In this document: positions 27,301 through 37,200 of the stretch, in pieces
Layout: each line of letters opens with the position of its first letter
Numbering within the stretch: position 1 is the first letter of the stretch
NCBI GenBank assembly: GCA_021286645.1
Contig: JAJTBZ010000004.1
Coordinates: 1 to 55,897, forward strand
Direction: 5' to 3'
Length of the DNA stretch: 55,897 bases
Source of the DNA: Ignavibacteria bacterium
GTDB taxonomy: Bacteria > Bacteroidota > Ignavibacteria > Ignavibacteriales > Ignavibacteriaceae
Notes under the pieces: model-generated
Told to the model about the DNA's origin: nothing
Databases searched by the model: none
The model's input: only the letters and a program-made list of their open reading frames with translations
Program-made: the position numbers and the translations under genes

Positions 27301-27706
27301 TTCTTTTACTTTTCTGTGCGAGACCTTCGGCCAGTCGAACATCTTCAACAACTACTATAGCGCCCTTGCAGTGTTCTTCTACCATATAAGGAACACATTT
27401 GAGAATAAGTTGAATTTCACCACCGGCCAGGGTTTTTTGCGAACGGATCAGCTTCTCATATATTTCACCATTTTTAATCCGGTCAAAATCTTTCTCTTCA
27501 AAATACTCTTTTTTAATAAGCTCCGGATCCGGGTCGCCTGTTTCCGGATTGACAGCAGAAGGACTAATATGGATAGTGTTACGATTAAAATAAGCTATTC
27601 TCATTTCTTCATCGAGAATAATTACTCCTACCGGTAATAGCTCCATCATCTCGGCATTATGCGATAGTTGGGTAAAAGATGTCAAAGCAGAATGAATGGT
27701 ATCCAT
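24326..27706 (-). CDS. Multi-PAS hybrid histidine kinase with C-terminal receiver
   Basis: A cytoplasmic sensor kinase of 1126 residues from ATG 27706; a TTG at 27790 would add a poorly supported extension that lacks a ribosome site. Five or so PAS-like domains are strung together in the first 760 residues (for example 'LPVGVIILDEEMRIAYFNRN', 'AVIGINSQGRIIFWNKGSE', 'DGIGVELNGTIVLLNDSFARLYGY' and 'KIRTIFYSSSVEKITGYTPNE'). They are followed by HisKA with His784 in 'SHDLRTPFS', HATPase with 'SNSLKFTATGG', 'SDTGVGI' and 'GSGLGLSLV', and a receiver with Asp in 'LIITDHAMPVMNG' and Lys in 'TKP'. All catalytic boxes are intact. The lack of membrane helices points to internal signals such as redox state or small ligands. 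It can start a phosphorelay, but no HPt protein is encoded here. Confidence 0.95.
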   Translation of the reverse strand: MDTIHSALTSFTQLSHNAEMMELLPVGVIILDEEMRIAYFNRNTIHISPSAVNPETGDPDPELIKKEYFEEKDFDRIKNGEIYEKLIRSQKTLAGGEIQLILKCVPYMVEEHCKGAIVVVEDVRLAEGLAQKSKRNFDPHFEALLNRIWSLFLIVSPEGKILFQGGNKVALFRTAENRDTEFLQSFFDSRYDQKVVASFKGALIKRQPEEIMLDVANSAEDGGSEFYECAIIPLVGEKYRIQFLFITIREITVFLKMIENYKRELQELQQYYQFTQDIAEAVIGINSQGRIIFWNKGSEITFRLRRSEVFGKHISRVFTELKESKIADLLDTYEMQFSQEIILSNGQVKVVNCRSMVKKDPNVGLYCLIMGKEVTNEVDQTRHLQEQLTRYEHFFRTNKQPAAIMDETGKIESCNTIFEQTFYNSTNNSQQSYFLDLIDPAFVVEKDLTFYNLTADLNSESDVRMRTSAGEYRVFHCIINSFEIAGQVHFFVHLNDIQEKITIANELEMLRSIIDYTNDGIGVELNGTIVLLNDSFARLYGYKGKEELIGQSVLTLVTEQEIPRIREYTSRRKNGKEAPGTYEFLAKRKDGSTFQNELSVTMFTHGENMYFVVVSRDITESKVAQKKLKDSEEKYRSITENLDDFFWTAELINSKIRTIFYSSSVEKITGYTPNEMLADGLLFFRIIYPDDFPLVKERLKRFYNNYYKRSDEIEFRIMNKSGNIVWIRNKINVIRDRKGKVMKIFGLVSDVSMQKKAEDELTQSSLKLQKLNETKDKFISIISHDLRTPFSSIMGFTDLLLGEEDDLTPEEARQYVKYIQESAQNMLSLVNSLLDWTRIQTGRVVFEPKHINLYEFINSIFSGLNGVAWKKGISLINEVDKEIVVFVDHNLTMQIFNNLLSNSLKFTATGGSITIASKQSEHPRFEEITVSDTGVGIKPEDLHKVFNVESKFTTDGTAGEKGSGLGLSLVKEIIEKHGGKIRVDSTYNVGTTFTLTLPKASATILMVDDSNTDRILYSKIIKNMVEDYDIITAKNGKEALEIVQETSFALIITDHAMPVMNGVQFIEEFKKLKIAGKPPLMVLSGDMGKSEQLMYSDLGIEYIFTKPVNLVAFKAAIEKCLKQLPK

Positions 27707-27803
27707 ATAGCTGTTGTAGTTTATGATAAATATAAACCTTAATATACTAATCAAACCTTTTTTTTGATAGTAAAATCGGTTTGATTCCAAAGGTTTTCAG
27801 ATT

Positions 27804-27831
27804 AAAAAAAAGCCGGGTCGAGCACCCGGCT
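27804..27831 (-). terminator. Rho-independent terminator after the giant beta-helix gene
   Basis: Perfect 8-bp stem, AGCCGGGT at 27811-27818 against ACCCGGCT at 27824-27831, with a 5-base loop. On the minus strand it is followed by seven T. It lies 25 bp past the stop of the 27856-33849 gene and in front of the hybrid kinase. Confidence 0.88.
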
Positions 27832-27855
27832 TTTGATAGAACTTATAAAAGAGGG

Positions 27856-30800
27856 TTACTTAAGCAGCAGCATTTTCTTTGATTGAACAAACTTCTGCTT
27901 ACCCGTCAGATCAGTTGCACTAATCCGATAAATATAGATTCCTGTGGATAAATGCATACCCGTCAAATTAACCGGAATGGAATAATAATTTGCTTCCTGA
28001 TAAGCATTTATTAAATCTGCCACCTTTTGCCCCGATACCGAATAGATTTCAAGATTTACTTTGCCGGAAAATGGCAACTGGTAATCTATTCTCGTAGTCG
28101 GATTGAAAGGATTGGGATAATTTTGACTTAGTGCATATTCTTTAGGCAGATCAATGATACCCGAAGCAATTGAACTGTAACTAAATGAGCCATCATTATC
28201 AATCATACGTAACCGGTAAAAGACTTTTCCTGAACCGAGGTTTTTATCCTCATAGGCATAGTTCTTAACAACATTGCTATAACCCGCAGCCTTCGCTTCG
28301 CCGATTTGGGTCCATGATCCTGTTTCTTTACCGAAACACCGCTCAATGACAAACTTGGAGGTACTGATTTCACTTATTGTCTGCCAGGAAAGTTGAATAT
28401 TTCGGCCCTTTACTTCTGCATTAAATGCATGTAATTCTACAGGAAGAGGGTTCGTATGATCGCCAAGAGTAAAATACGAGAATGATGCCAGACTATCAAT
28501 TGTCGTAGTTTTAGCAGAATTATCAAGGGTATAATGATATGCAAAAGCACCTGTATCGCTAAATTGAGCCCAAATTGAATTATCTTCGCTCTTAGCCGGA
28601 CGAATTACATTTTCAGCAGTAATATCGCCTAATATATTTGGATCATAATTGAGTGTGATATCGTATAGGTAATTGGCCCCATCGGGAGCAGTAATATGCC
28701 AGATACAATTACTTGCATGTTTAGCCCCGATTCCGCTTGGTCTGACACCGGAGTGATAACGTACATCCAAAGATGTAGGTAAAGTACCGCTCATTTGGTG
28801 CCATTTAATCGAGCATATCGTTTTACCATATACTGTATATACTGATGTAGCTTCATTTGCAATTGATCCGGAAGATAAAACAGCAGCAACAGGGGCCTGA
28901 CTTGTAGTAAATTCATCAGCACCTATATCTACCGGTCCGGATGTAATAGTATTACTCCGAACATTTGTTGCAGAGTAATCATCAACGATTGACGCGATAG
29001 GAAAGCCTTTACTTTTTACAACCCAACAACCGGATTGGGTACCATCGATAGAAAGGTCGGTAGTACTGGTGAAAGGTGGTAAACCGGAAACTGAGTGGGC
29101 TTCGCATGCGGCTGATTGTCCAACCGTATATGTTTTCCAATCTGATAGTGTCGTGTATCCGGTTGCTGAAAACATACCGGCTTTACCATATGTTGCATCT
29201 GCTACATAAAGATCATTGTAGTCTGATGTCAGCGTTGTTAAGTTCAGTGTTCTGAAAGCAACATTGAACCCGGTGAAACCAGTGCCGGAGAAAGTTCTTT
29301 CATTACTGAAAATGTTATTCTTTAATACAGTAGTAGAAGTGGCAGTTCGACGGAAAGCAAAGCTGCTGTTTGCATTACCCGTGGTATGAGTGCCCTGTAT
29401 TCTGGATGTATTAAAATAGAGCTCGGCACCATCGGAACTTGCTAATTCTATTCCGGCTATAGTGGGGGTTACGGTAATACCGCCGCCTAAATTCACCATG
29501 TTATTCGCAACAGTTAAGCCCGTGCCACCGTTGAGCATCAAACCACGGATTGTAACGCTTGAAGAAGTATTTGTATTACTGATAGTAAGCGCCGATACCT
29601 GGTTTTTCGATATTTCATTTGTTCCTGACGCTGGCCCTGTATAAGTAATTCCGTACAGGTAAGAGTTCGTAGCAGCTGATATAGTTGCCGATAGCCCCGT
29701 TACTGTGTTACCTGAAATAACTTGATTTGGAATTGAACTGTAATCTAATATGCCAAGGCAAACGGCATTAGAACCAGTACCGACATTGGCAGCAGCTGAT
29801 GATAAATTACTAATGGTATTGCCGGTAATTGAACTGGCATTATAATTTAAATAAATGCCTCGCACAGAGGAACTGGTAAATGTTGAATTATTAGTTAAAT
29901 TAGAAATTGTATTATTTGAGCAAATAAGAGAGCCTGTTCCACCTATGTTGTTCATGATTCCGGTCATAACACAAGGAACAGTGCTCGCGCATTGCAAGCT
30001 ATTAGAGAAATTACCGCCGATTACATTATTGGTAATATTGTAATTTGTTAAACCACCGGTAACTCCATATCGTATGCCTGTAAAATTCAGGGTACCTGTT
30101 AGAGCACCTGTTACACTTATACCACCGATGCTGTTTTTATTAGTCTGCGAACCAATATTTACTACATCTGAAGCACTCGTATTGCTCATCCGAATACCAT
30201 CGATATATGGTGAACTTGAGGAAGTTGTAAAGTTAACAACTATAGCGTCATTCGCGGAAGTTGAGCCAATAATATTATCGGCGGTTGTGCCAATATTCAC
30301 GCTTCCCTGCCCCAGATAGATACCATACATGATACCAGCAGCAGTAGGAGTACTATTAACTGTAATTTTCGAAATGGTATTTCCCTGAATATTTGAGGCA
30401 GTTGTAGTGCCGACAGCATCAATATCTATACCCCAAAATCGGCTATCTGCACCAGACGGGATTATAAATGCTGCCGAGCCACCAAGATTTCCATTCCCGC
30501 CAATATAATTCGAGCTAACAGTAAAATTATTACCTGTCGATGAAGAAATATAAACACCATAATATGTATTAGTGTTGCTTATGGTGCGCGTAGCGGTTGT
30601 ATAATATATGCTATTATTATTTATTGTCCAGGCACTATTTCCACTGCCCAGATAAACTGCAGCATTCGGGGTACTGGCTGTTGAATTATTGAACCAGTCA
30701 TAGATATTGTTATTTCTGACAGTATTATTCGAATTATCGACTGAAGAAGATGTTCCAACTGAGTAAATTGCTCTATATGTAGCATTATTGCCATTAATAT

Positions 30801-33800
30801 TGCAATAACTAATTGTATTATTATCATTACCGGTGCTGTTTCCGGTTAAAAATGATATAATACCCAAATTTGCGGTATTGACTTGTGCACTTACATTCAA
30901 GTAAGTAAGAGTATTCGAGTAAGCGTCACCCGATAAGCGAAATGCTGATCCTCCGCTGGCACCATTAGCAATTGTCAGGTTTGTATTTGTTGTTGAACCT
31001 CCGTCACGACCATCTATAATCAGATTTTTTACTCCAACTAGATCAAATACCGGAGAAGAACTATTCCAAATAATTGATTTAGAAATTCCCGATTGCGGTC
31101 GAATGGTAACAGAATAATTATTACCGCCATCAGCAAATGGGTAAAAAGTAAGTGGATAGGTTTCAGTTGAATAATCATAATCAGAAGCTAATTCAAAAAC
31201 TACGTTCCCGTTTGTAATTTGTTTTACATTTAGGTCCGCAATTACGGCTGTAATATTTGTATAAGTTTGGCTATTTCCTACAGCATAAGTGCCGGTATTC
31301 AAAGGCTGCATGTCTGTTTTCTGACCAAAGGCAAAGTATCCCATAGTATTGGTTGTTAAGCCCGAAACCACCGCGGTGCCTGTAAAAGTACCACTTATTG
31401 AATTATACGCACCATTGAGAGTAGCGGATTGACCGATACCAGATATTGGTCCAAGGGAATTTTCTGTTAGTTTAATTTTCGTACTGGTGAAATTTGCCGC
31501 TCCACTTGCAAATGAAGTTGACCAATAACGATTAGTAGCCAAATTGCTTAAATTCGTACCAGCTGTTCCCTGAGCATCCTGATCGAATACTTCTGCCTGA
31601 ATTACAACAGACCCTCCCGATGTAGTAACCGGGTTAATAAGTTCCAGCGCATTATATTGAGACTTACCGATCGGGAATGAAAAAGTGGAACCCGAAGCCT
31701 GATTAGCCGGAATGGTAAGAGCAAGAGGTCCGTTTACATAATTTGAGGATGACCCACCGGTTGCCGGGTTCGTAGAAGTATTTGTTAAAGTTAATAAATT
31801 TGCTCCACTTGTGGTAAGAATACCGTTTAACAATGATAGGGACCCAACAGTTCGTGCTGCATGCAGAATGACACCACTGGCATTATCTATTGTCAATGTA
31901 GCCGGTCCCGCAGACCCGGGAAATTCTGCATCAGCAGTTGTTTGCTGAGAAGATCCGGAGTAACGTAAGATTGAGCTGGCTCCATAGGTAAGTGTATTTC
32001 CACCAAGAGACAGATTCCCCGAAACCATTTTAAGCGTGCCGTTAACTGTGATTATACCGCTCAGTGTTATGCCCGAAGCATTGTTAATTGTTAAATTATT
32101 AAACGTAGTTAACAGATCAGTAGGACCAATGCCAGCCTGAGGAGTTGAACCATTCAATTCTATGGTTGATGTACCCATATTATAAGTTCTACCGCCGGTA
32201 ATGGCATTTGCATTAGCGACATTGGAGCCTATTGTTCCTAAAGAAAGAGTGATATCCTTACCAACTTTCATGGTATAGGAATTATAATTAACTGTAATTG
32301 TTCCGGAACTTGCGATTCGGGTATAAGAGATGGATCCGGTTGCCTGGAAATTTCCTCTCATTTCGAATGTAATATTCGCCGAGTTCACTGACAGAAATTC
32401 CACATTAGCAAAACTAACACCGGCAGGTTGATCCACATTAACTATCAGACCTGCGGTTGATGGTGATCGAAATGAAACAATGGAGTTTGCTCCGATAACA
32501 TACGCATCAAACGCAAACTGACGGGTGAATCCGGTTGTAGGAGTTGGTGTTTGCGAATAATTTGAGGTAACCCTGCATGTTCCATTTAGAGTAAAAGTTT
32601 GTGTACCGGCGGTTGCAGCGGTAAAAACGCCTGAGTTATTAGAACATCCAATTGTTGCGCCATCATCGACCGTAAGGTTACCGGATATAGTTGCTGTCGA
32701 GTTGCCTAACAGAAAGTAACTCGTACCGGAGACCTGAATGTCACCACCAACAGTTCTTGCTGCCGCTACGTTCCAGGTTTTTGTACCTCCCGATGTAAGA
32801 TACAGGTTCCCGCCATAATTTATATCATACAGGGCGACTGTGCCTGAAGACTGATTATAATTAACGGTGCTGCCAGTAGCTGAAGACTCTAATGTCGGCA
32901 AATTTGAATTTTGCAATGTCAGAGTCCCATTTGTATTCACCGTTACTAAGCCATTAAGGTAATATGAGGATGGTATAGTTAAATTACAGGCACTGGTACC
33001 GTCACCTACATAAACACGGCCAACAACACCCCAATTTGCAGCAATTGTCGGAGCACTGTTATTGCGAATATTAAAAATATCTCCCGATGTTGTAAAATTC
33101 GCTGGATTCGTACCGCTGCCATCCGTATTTATTCCCCATGAACTGGTTAAATCCAAACTTCCCGAGGACTTTGAATAGTATGTCGTTCCCGAGTTGCCTG
33201 CAGTAATGCTAATATTATCAATTGCAACACCACCGCTATTTCCAGCTTCAGAACCACGCCAGGTAGCCCATCTCAATTGCACAACCGATTTATTCTCGGC
33301 TGCAGGTGGTAATGTCACTTTTGCCGTTCCGATGTTTCCAGTTGAACCATTCACCTGACTAAATGGCGAATAGTTACCGCATAATGTAAACCAATTGCCA
33401 GTGGTTCCCACCCGGTACTGTAAAATAAGTCCCATTGTCCTTGTGTTAATTGAAACAACTTCCACATCGTATGAGACAACAATATTTGATTTACTTGTTG
33501 TGGAGATTGCTAACACAGCCTGGTCAGCACCATCCGTTGTATTGCTGCTCGTTTGAATGTATAGCCGGGCATTACTCGAAACCGAATAACCATAAACCTT
33601 CCCGGTTGTTTGCGCTGCAGTAGCTGCGGTGAGTGCAGCTGCATCGGCAGTAGGGGCACTTGTTTCTGTACTTGGCCTTGTAGTGGCAGAAGCTCCGCTA
33701 AAAGCCCAAATGGCCCACCCTGCCGGTAAAGTTGTAAATGTACTCGTACCAAAATTCTGAGAATATGGCAGCGACTGTGCGGTCGGGTTTGTTTGGCCGA

Positions 33801-33849
33801 AGATAAAGCATGTTAGCGCAAAGAGAAACAGCGTAACAAGTTTTTTCAT
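27856..33849 (-). CDS. Giant secreted beta-helix protein with T9SS type A sorting domain
   Basis: A 1997-residue cell-surface or released protein. Signal peptide 1-18 ('MKKLVTLFLFALTCFIFG'); an N-terminal jelly-roll-like domain (about 20-220); several stretches of short beta repeats rich in Asn, Thr, Gly and Ser; then a long right-handed beta-helix (about 900-1640) built from units such as 'ISGNTVTGLSA' and 'ITNNVIGGNFSN'. A fibronectin-like 'LPVELHAFNAEV' domain follows, and a type A T9SS sorting domain closes the protein ('SQNYPNPFNPTTRIDY' ... 'KMLLLK'). It is paralogous over almost its whole length to the protein encoded at 50470-55897. A GGAG lies just before the ATG. Probably an adhesin, a matrix component or a glycan-binding protein; no catalytic site is seen. 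It stands alone, with a strong terminator behind it. Confidence 0.93.
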   Translation of the reverse strand: MKKLVTLFLFALTCFIFGQTNPTAQSLPYSQNFGTSTFTTLPAGWAIWAFSGASATTRPSTETSAPTADAAALTAATAAQTTGKVYGYSVSSNARLYIQTSSNTTDGADQAVLAISTTSKSNIVVSYDVEVVSINTRTMGLILQYRVGTTGNWFTLCGNYSPFSQVNGSTGNIGTAKVTLPPAAENKSVVQLRWATWRGSEAGNSGGVAIDNISITAGNSGTTYYSKSSGSLDLTSSWGINTDGSGTNPANFTTSGDIFNIRNNSAPTIAANWGVVGRVYVGDGTSACNLTIPSSYYLNGLVTVNTNGTLTLQNSNLPTLESSATGSTVNYNQSSGTVALYDINYGGNLYLTSGGTKTWNVAAARTVGGDIQVSGTSYFLLGNSTATISGNLTVDDGATIGCSNNSGVFTAATAGTQTFTLNGTCRVTSNYSQTPTPTTGFTRQFAFDAYVIGANSIVSFRSPSTAGLIVNVDQPAGVSFANVEFLSVNSANITFEMRGNFQATGSISYTRIASSGTITVNYNSYTMKVGKDITLSLGTIGSNVANANAITGGRTYNMGTSTIELNGSTPQAGIGPTDLLTTFNNLTINNASGITLSGIITVNGTLKMVSGNLSLGGNTLTYGASSILRYSGSSQQTTADAEFPGSAGPATLTIDNASGVILHAARTVGSLSLLNGILTTSGANLLTLTNTSTNPATGGSSSNYVNGPLALTIPANQASGSTFSFPIGKSQYNALELINPVTTSGGSVVIQAEVFDQDAQGTAGTNLSNLATNRYWSTSFASGAANFTSTKIKLTENSLGPISGIGQSATLNGAYNSISGTFTGTAVVSGLTTNTMGYFAFGQKTDMQPLNTGTYAVGNSQTYTNITAVIADLNVKQITNGNVVFELASDYDYSTETYPLTFYPFADGGNNYSVTIRPQSGISKSIIWNSSSPVFDLVGVKNLIIDGRDGGSTTNTNLTIANGASGGSAFRLSGDAYSNTLTYLNVSAQVNTANLGIISFLTGNSTGNDNNTISYCNINGNNATYRAIYSVGTSSSVDNSNNTVRNNNIYDWFNNSTASTPNAAVYLGSGNSAWTINNNSIYYTTATRTISNTNTYYGVYISSSTGNNFTVSSNYIGGNGNLGGSAAFIIPSGADSRFWGIDIDAVGTTTASNIQGNTISKITVNSTPTAAGIMYGIYLGQGSVNIGTTADNIIGSTSANDAIVVNFTTSSSSPYIDGIRMSNTSASDVVNIGSQTNKNSIGGISVTGALTGTLNFTGIRYGVTGGLTNYNITNNVIGGNFSNSLQCASTVPCVMTGIMNNIGGTGSLICSNNTISNLTNNSTFTSSSVRGIYLNYNASSITGNTISNLSSAAANVGTGSNAVCLGILDYSSIPNQVISGNTVTGLSATISAATNSYLYGITYTGPASGTNEISKNQVSALTISNTNTSSSVTIRGLMLNGGTGLTVANNMVNLGGGITVTPTIAGIELASSDGAELYFNTSRIQGTHTTGNANSSFAFRRTATSTTVLKNNIFSNERTFSGTGFTGFNVAFRTLNLTTLTSDYNDLYVADATYGKAGMFSATGYTTLSDWKTYTVGQSAACEAHSVSGLPPFTSTTDLSIDGTQSGCWVVKSKGFPIASIVDDYSATNVRSNTITSGPVDIGADEFTTSQAPVAAVLSSGSIANEATSVYTVYGKTICSIKWHQMSGTLPTSLDVRYHSGVRPSGIGAKHASNCIWHITAPDGANYLYDITLNYDPNILGDITAENVIRPAKSEDNSIWAQFSDTGAFAYHYTLDNSAKTTTIDSLASFSYFTLGDHTNPLPVELHAFNAEVKGRNIQLSWQTISEISTSKFVIERCFGKETGSWTQIGEAKAAGYSNVVKNYAYEDKNLGSGKVFYRLRMIDNDGSFSYSSIASGIIDLPKEYALSQNYPNPFNPTTRIDYQLPFSGKVNLEIYSVSGQKVADLINAYQEANYYSIPVNLTGMHLSTGIYIYRISATDLTGKQKFVQSKKMLLLK

Positions 33850-34186
33850 ATACTCTCCAAAAATAAATTAACGACAAATGAAATAAATTCACATCCGTCT
33901 CATTTAAGGTATGAGAACGGTTCATGTGCATACTGATTATGGTAATTTATTTTGCCGGAAATGATGAGAGGGCAACACGACAAAAAATCTTTCGCGGTTT
34001 CTGCGAAATTAATGGATGTTTTGGAAGCACTCAACTAATCATACATACAAGCGGATCGAATGTAATTATCAGTCAATATAATTACACTACTATAAAGTCA
34101 TGTAAAAAATATGAAAATATATAATTTCGTGTCAATAGAAGAGATGATAAGTAAAACAAATTTTTACAGAAAGATGGATTTTTTTT
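33850..34186. other. Intergenic region upstream of the giant beta-helix gene
   Basis: About 340 bp without a convincing gene. It must hold the promoter of the giant gene on the minus strand. A CAAAAATA at 33858-33865 is a TAnnTTTG-type match in the right orientation, but it is so close to the start that it may simply overlap the ribosome site. A 66-codon plus-strand frame at 33924-34124 has no relative I know, no ribosome site, and odd composition; I do not call it. Confidence 0.5.
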
Positions 34187-34220
34187 AAAATACCCGCCAC
34201 AGAGCGCATCTGTGGCGGGT
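34187..34220 (-). terminator. Terminator after the M14 carboxypeptidase gene
   Basis: Perfect 12-bp stem, ACCCGCCACAGA at 34192-34203 against TCTGTGGCGGGT at 34209-34220, loop GCGCA. On the minus strand it is followed by ATTTT and an A-rich run, so the T tract is short. It lies 9 bp past the carboxypeptidase stop. Confidence 0.72.
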
Positions 34221-34228
34221 AAAATGGG

Positions 34229-37200
34229 CTATTTTATCACCAGAAGCTTTTTGGCTGAGCGGAAATTGCCCGCCTGTAATTCATAGAAATAAACTCCTGT
34301 TGCAAGGCCAGATGCGTTAAATTCATACTGATAGGAGCCAGGCAGAAATTCACCTGAGGTAATAATCTTAATTATTTGTCCCAGTTGATTAAACACTATC
34401 AACCTGCCGGAGCATTTTTCTGCAATTGTGAATGCTATTTTTGTTGTTGGGTTAAACGGATTTGGGTAGTTCTGCCCAAGTGAAAATACCAATGGTTTTT
34501 GATCGGAAATAATTTCGATCTTATCCACTCTGTTATCAGGAATTGATACTTTTGATGAAGGATCTAACAATGATGAAAACAACTTCCCATGAGTTAGAGC
34601 ATCCTGAATAGTATACCTACCATCAGAGGTTTGCAGAGTTACCGGATAAATGGCTGATTGAATCTGAATTGTCTTTCTCTCGCCAGCAAAAGCAGCAAAA
34701 GTATTATCAGAAAAACGAGCATCAAAAATTCCCATTGGGGGCAAAGGAGGCATTACGAAATTACTTCCCAAGCTTGTGTTTTCGCCTCGGAGATATAAAT
34801 TTGTCATGTTCCCATTTGCATCACTAACAGAAATTTTATTCATTCCTTTTACTATTTCCGACTGAGCAACATTCTTTTCCGAAACTGTGGCAGGCAGTGT
34901 AATAGTCCCTGCCTGTGAAGTACGTATCCAATAACCCTTTCCTGGGGTTAAAGTAGTTTCGTACTGATAGCCATTGTTATAACCAAAGAATTGCGAATTC
35001 AAAATACCCGCCGGATTGGAAATTATTCCAGTCGTGGAAACATTTTTTTCGAATATACCGATAAGGTTCCAACCAGCCTGTAGTGAAATTTGAGATGAAT
35101 TAGCAATAGTGCCGCAATATTGATTTTGTATACTGCTTCCAAAACGTGCCCAATACCCTGCCCCATTTACTAACTGTGAGGCGGTAAAATATCCGGCGTT
35201 ATATCCATAAACCTGTGAAGTAGCAGTGGGATAAACTGCCGATGCCAACATTGAAGATAATTGATATGGAACTGAGACGAGATTCCAACCCGAATTAGCC
35301 GTAATATTCGAACAATTTTGACGCGAATAAACAATCTTCACCGATTTCACTGAATTATCGGTTATTGTGGCTGTGCCAGACTGTTTCATATTAACGTTAA
35401 CAAGGCTGCCTGATACTTCATCTTTTAATTCGAATGTTCCCACTGGAAGAGTCGACGGATTCCACGAAATAGTCATCGGATATCCGGACGCTGATGGCTG
35501 GAATATAACTCGCCATGTACATGCGGTAAGTGAATCGTTACGCATATCCCGGATGGAATAATCAACCGGAGTTGTTGGCAGGGCGAATCGAACATCGAAG
35601 ATACCTGCAGAAGGAATTGCAGTTAACGAAGCTTCTCCCAAACCAGCATCTATACCGTTAGATGCACCGGGGGCTAATCCATAGGTGAGTTTTTGCAAAC
35701 TGCTGCCCGCATCCTTAACGATCACGCTATCCAGCCATGTAATTGCCGAGTTTGCAGCATACGTATAAACTCCTATATCATCGATATACCAACCGTCTTT
35801 TGTTAAATAACTATCAGTTCTCAATTCAAATTTTATCTTTATCTGTTTGTTTGTAAACTCCGAAAGATCAATATCTTCGGAAACCCAATCACTACGCGTG
35901 CCGTCATACAAAGGGGTACCTGCGGTCTGCACACCTTGAGCTACACCAGGCGTAGTATACATTCCTGCCATAGCTTTCCAGGATGATCCATTATCTGTAG
36001 AAACCATAACTAAACCGCAGTCATAGCTTTTTTCAATATCATATTTAGTCTTGAATGATAAATGAGGGTTAGCCAAATTAGTTAGGTTTAGTTGATTTTT
36101 TGTTGCCAAAGTAACGGTTGCAGAGTTTGCATAATTACCACTCTTGCTATCAGTAAAACACGTTGGAGCACTGGTAAATGTTGATGTAGTTGTTTCCCAT
36201 GCCGGTGTTGAGGGAGATGCAGTAACTACCCAGTTCGTGCTTATCGTGTTGCACGAATCCCTAAGTACATACACCGGGGTTCCCAAAGCCATTGCTATGG
36301 TATCAGAAGCCATTAATGAACTACCCGTATACGTTTTTAATACCAAACGATGCTTTTGTTGTATCGGAGCGTTCGAAGCAACATTAACAGTAAATGGACT
36401 CGCTATGGTATATACGGAGCGGGAGGATATAGAATCTACATTAACGGAAGCCGTTTGAACAGTAAGAGATGGACTTAGAGACTCAAGCTGCATATGAAGA
36501 TTTTGAGCTGCACTAAGGCCCTTGTTTTTCATAGTAAACGTAAATTTAACCGTTTCACCCGGGTTAACATATTGCCGGTCTGAACTATAGGTCTTCAGGG
36601 CAACATATGGTCCTGCCACAAGAGAATAATACAGGTTGGGCAAGATATTTGCCTGTGCAAGTGGAAAAATACGGTTTTGAGCGGGCCAAAAACCGTCAGC
36701 ATCCGAACCAACTTCCAGGGTCATCGCGAAAACTTTGCCGGTTCCGGGTAAATCGCCATCGTATAAATAATCAAGGCTGCCACCTCGGGTTGAATACCCT
36801 ACCGTTTGCAAGTCAGTACCAGGGGTATAGCCATTATAGGCTACAATATCTGCGGCATATTCACGAAAGATCAATGAATCAGCAGTTTCATGATTCAGTG
36901 CTCCGTAGGGATAAATGCAGAGGTTTGAATAGGTATGATAATCAAGACAGGCTTTAAAGCGATGGAGTTTTAAGAAATCGCGCACAGCAGCAACTTCGGG
37001 CTCAGAAAATGGTGCCGTTCCACGATAAGTATCATCCGAAGCAACTGTACTTGAGCCGCCATTCGGCGCATCCCAATATATCATCGGTCCATAATTACGG
37101 TTGATATCAACGCCATAGGAACCGCTATTATTTCTTCTATTTTTACGCCACATACCACCACCGGAAGGATTGGTAGATCGATTATACTCATAACCGTCAA

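Noticed and set aside
29462-30319. Several plus-strand frames under the giant beta-helix gene
   Set aside because: They arise from the biased Asn/Thr/Gly codon composition of the coding strand; they show low-complexity hydrophobic sequence and no ribosome sites.
27856-33849. CRISPR-like or tandem DNA repeat array
   Set aside because: The repetition is at protein level (beta-helix turns) with variable DNA; there are no constant repeats with unique spacers.
33924-34124. 66-codon plus-strand frame in the intergenic region
   Set aside because: No ribosome site, no recognisable domain, and it overlaps a region that must contain a promoter.
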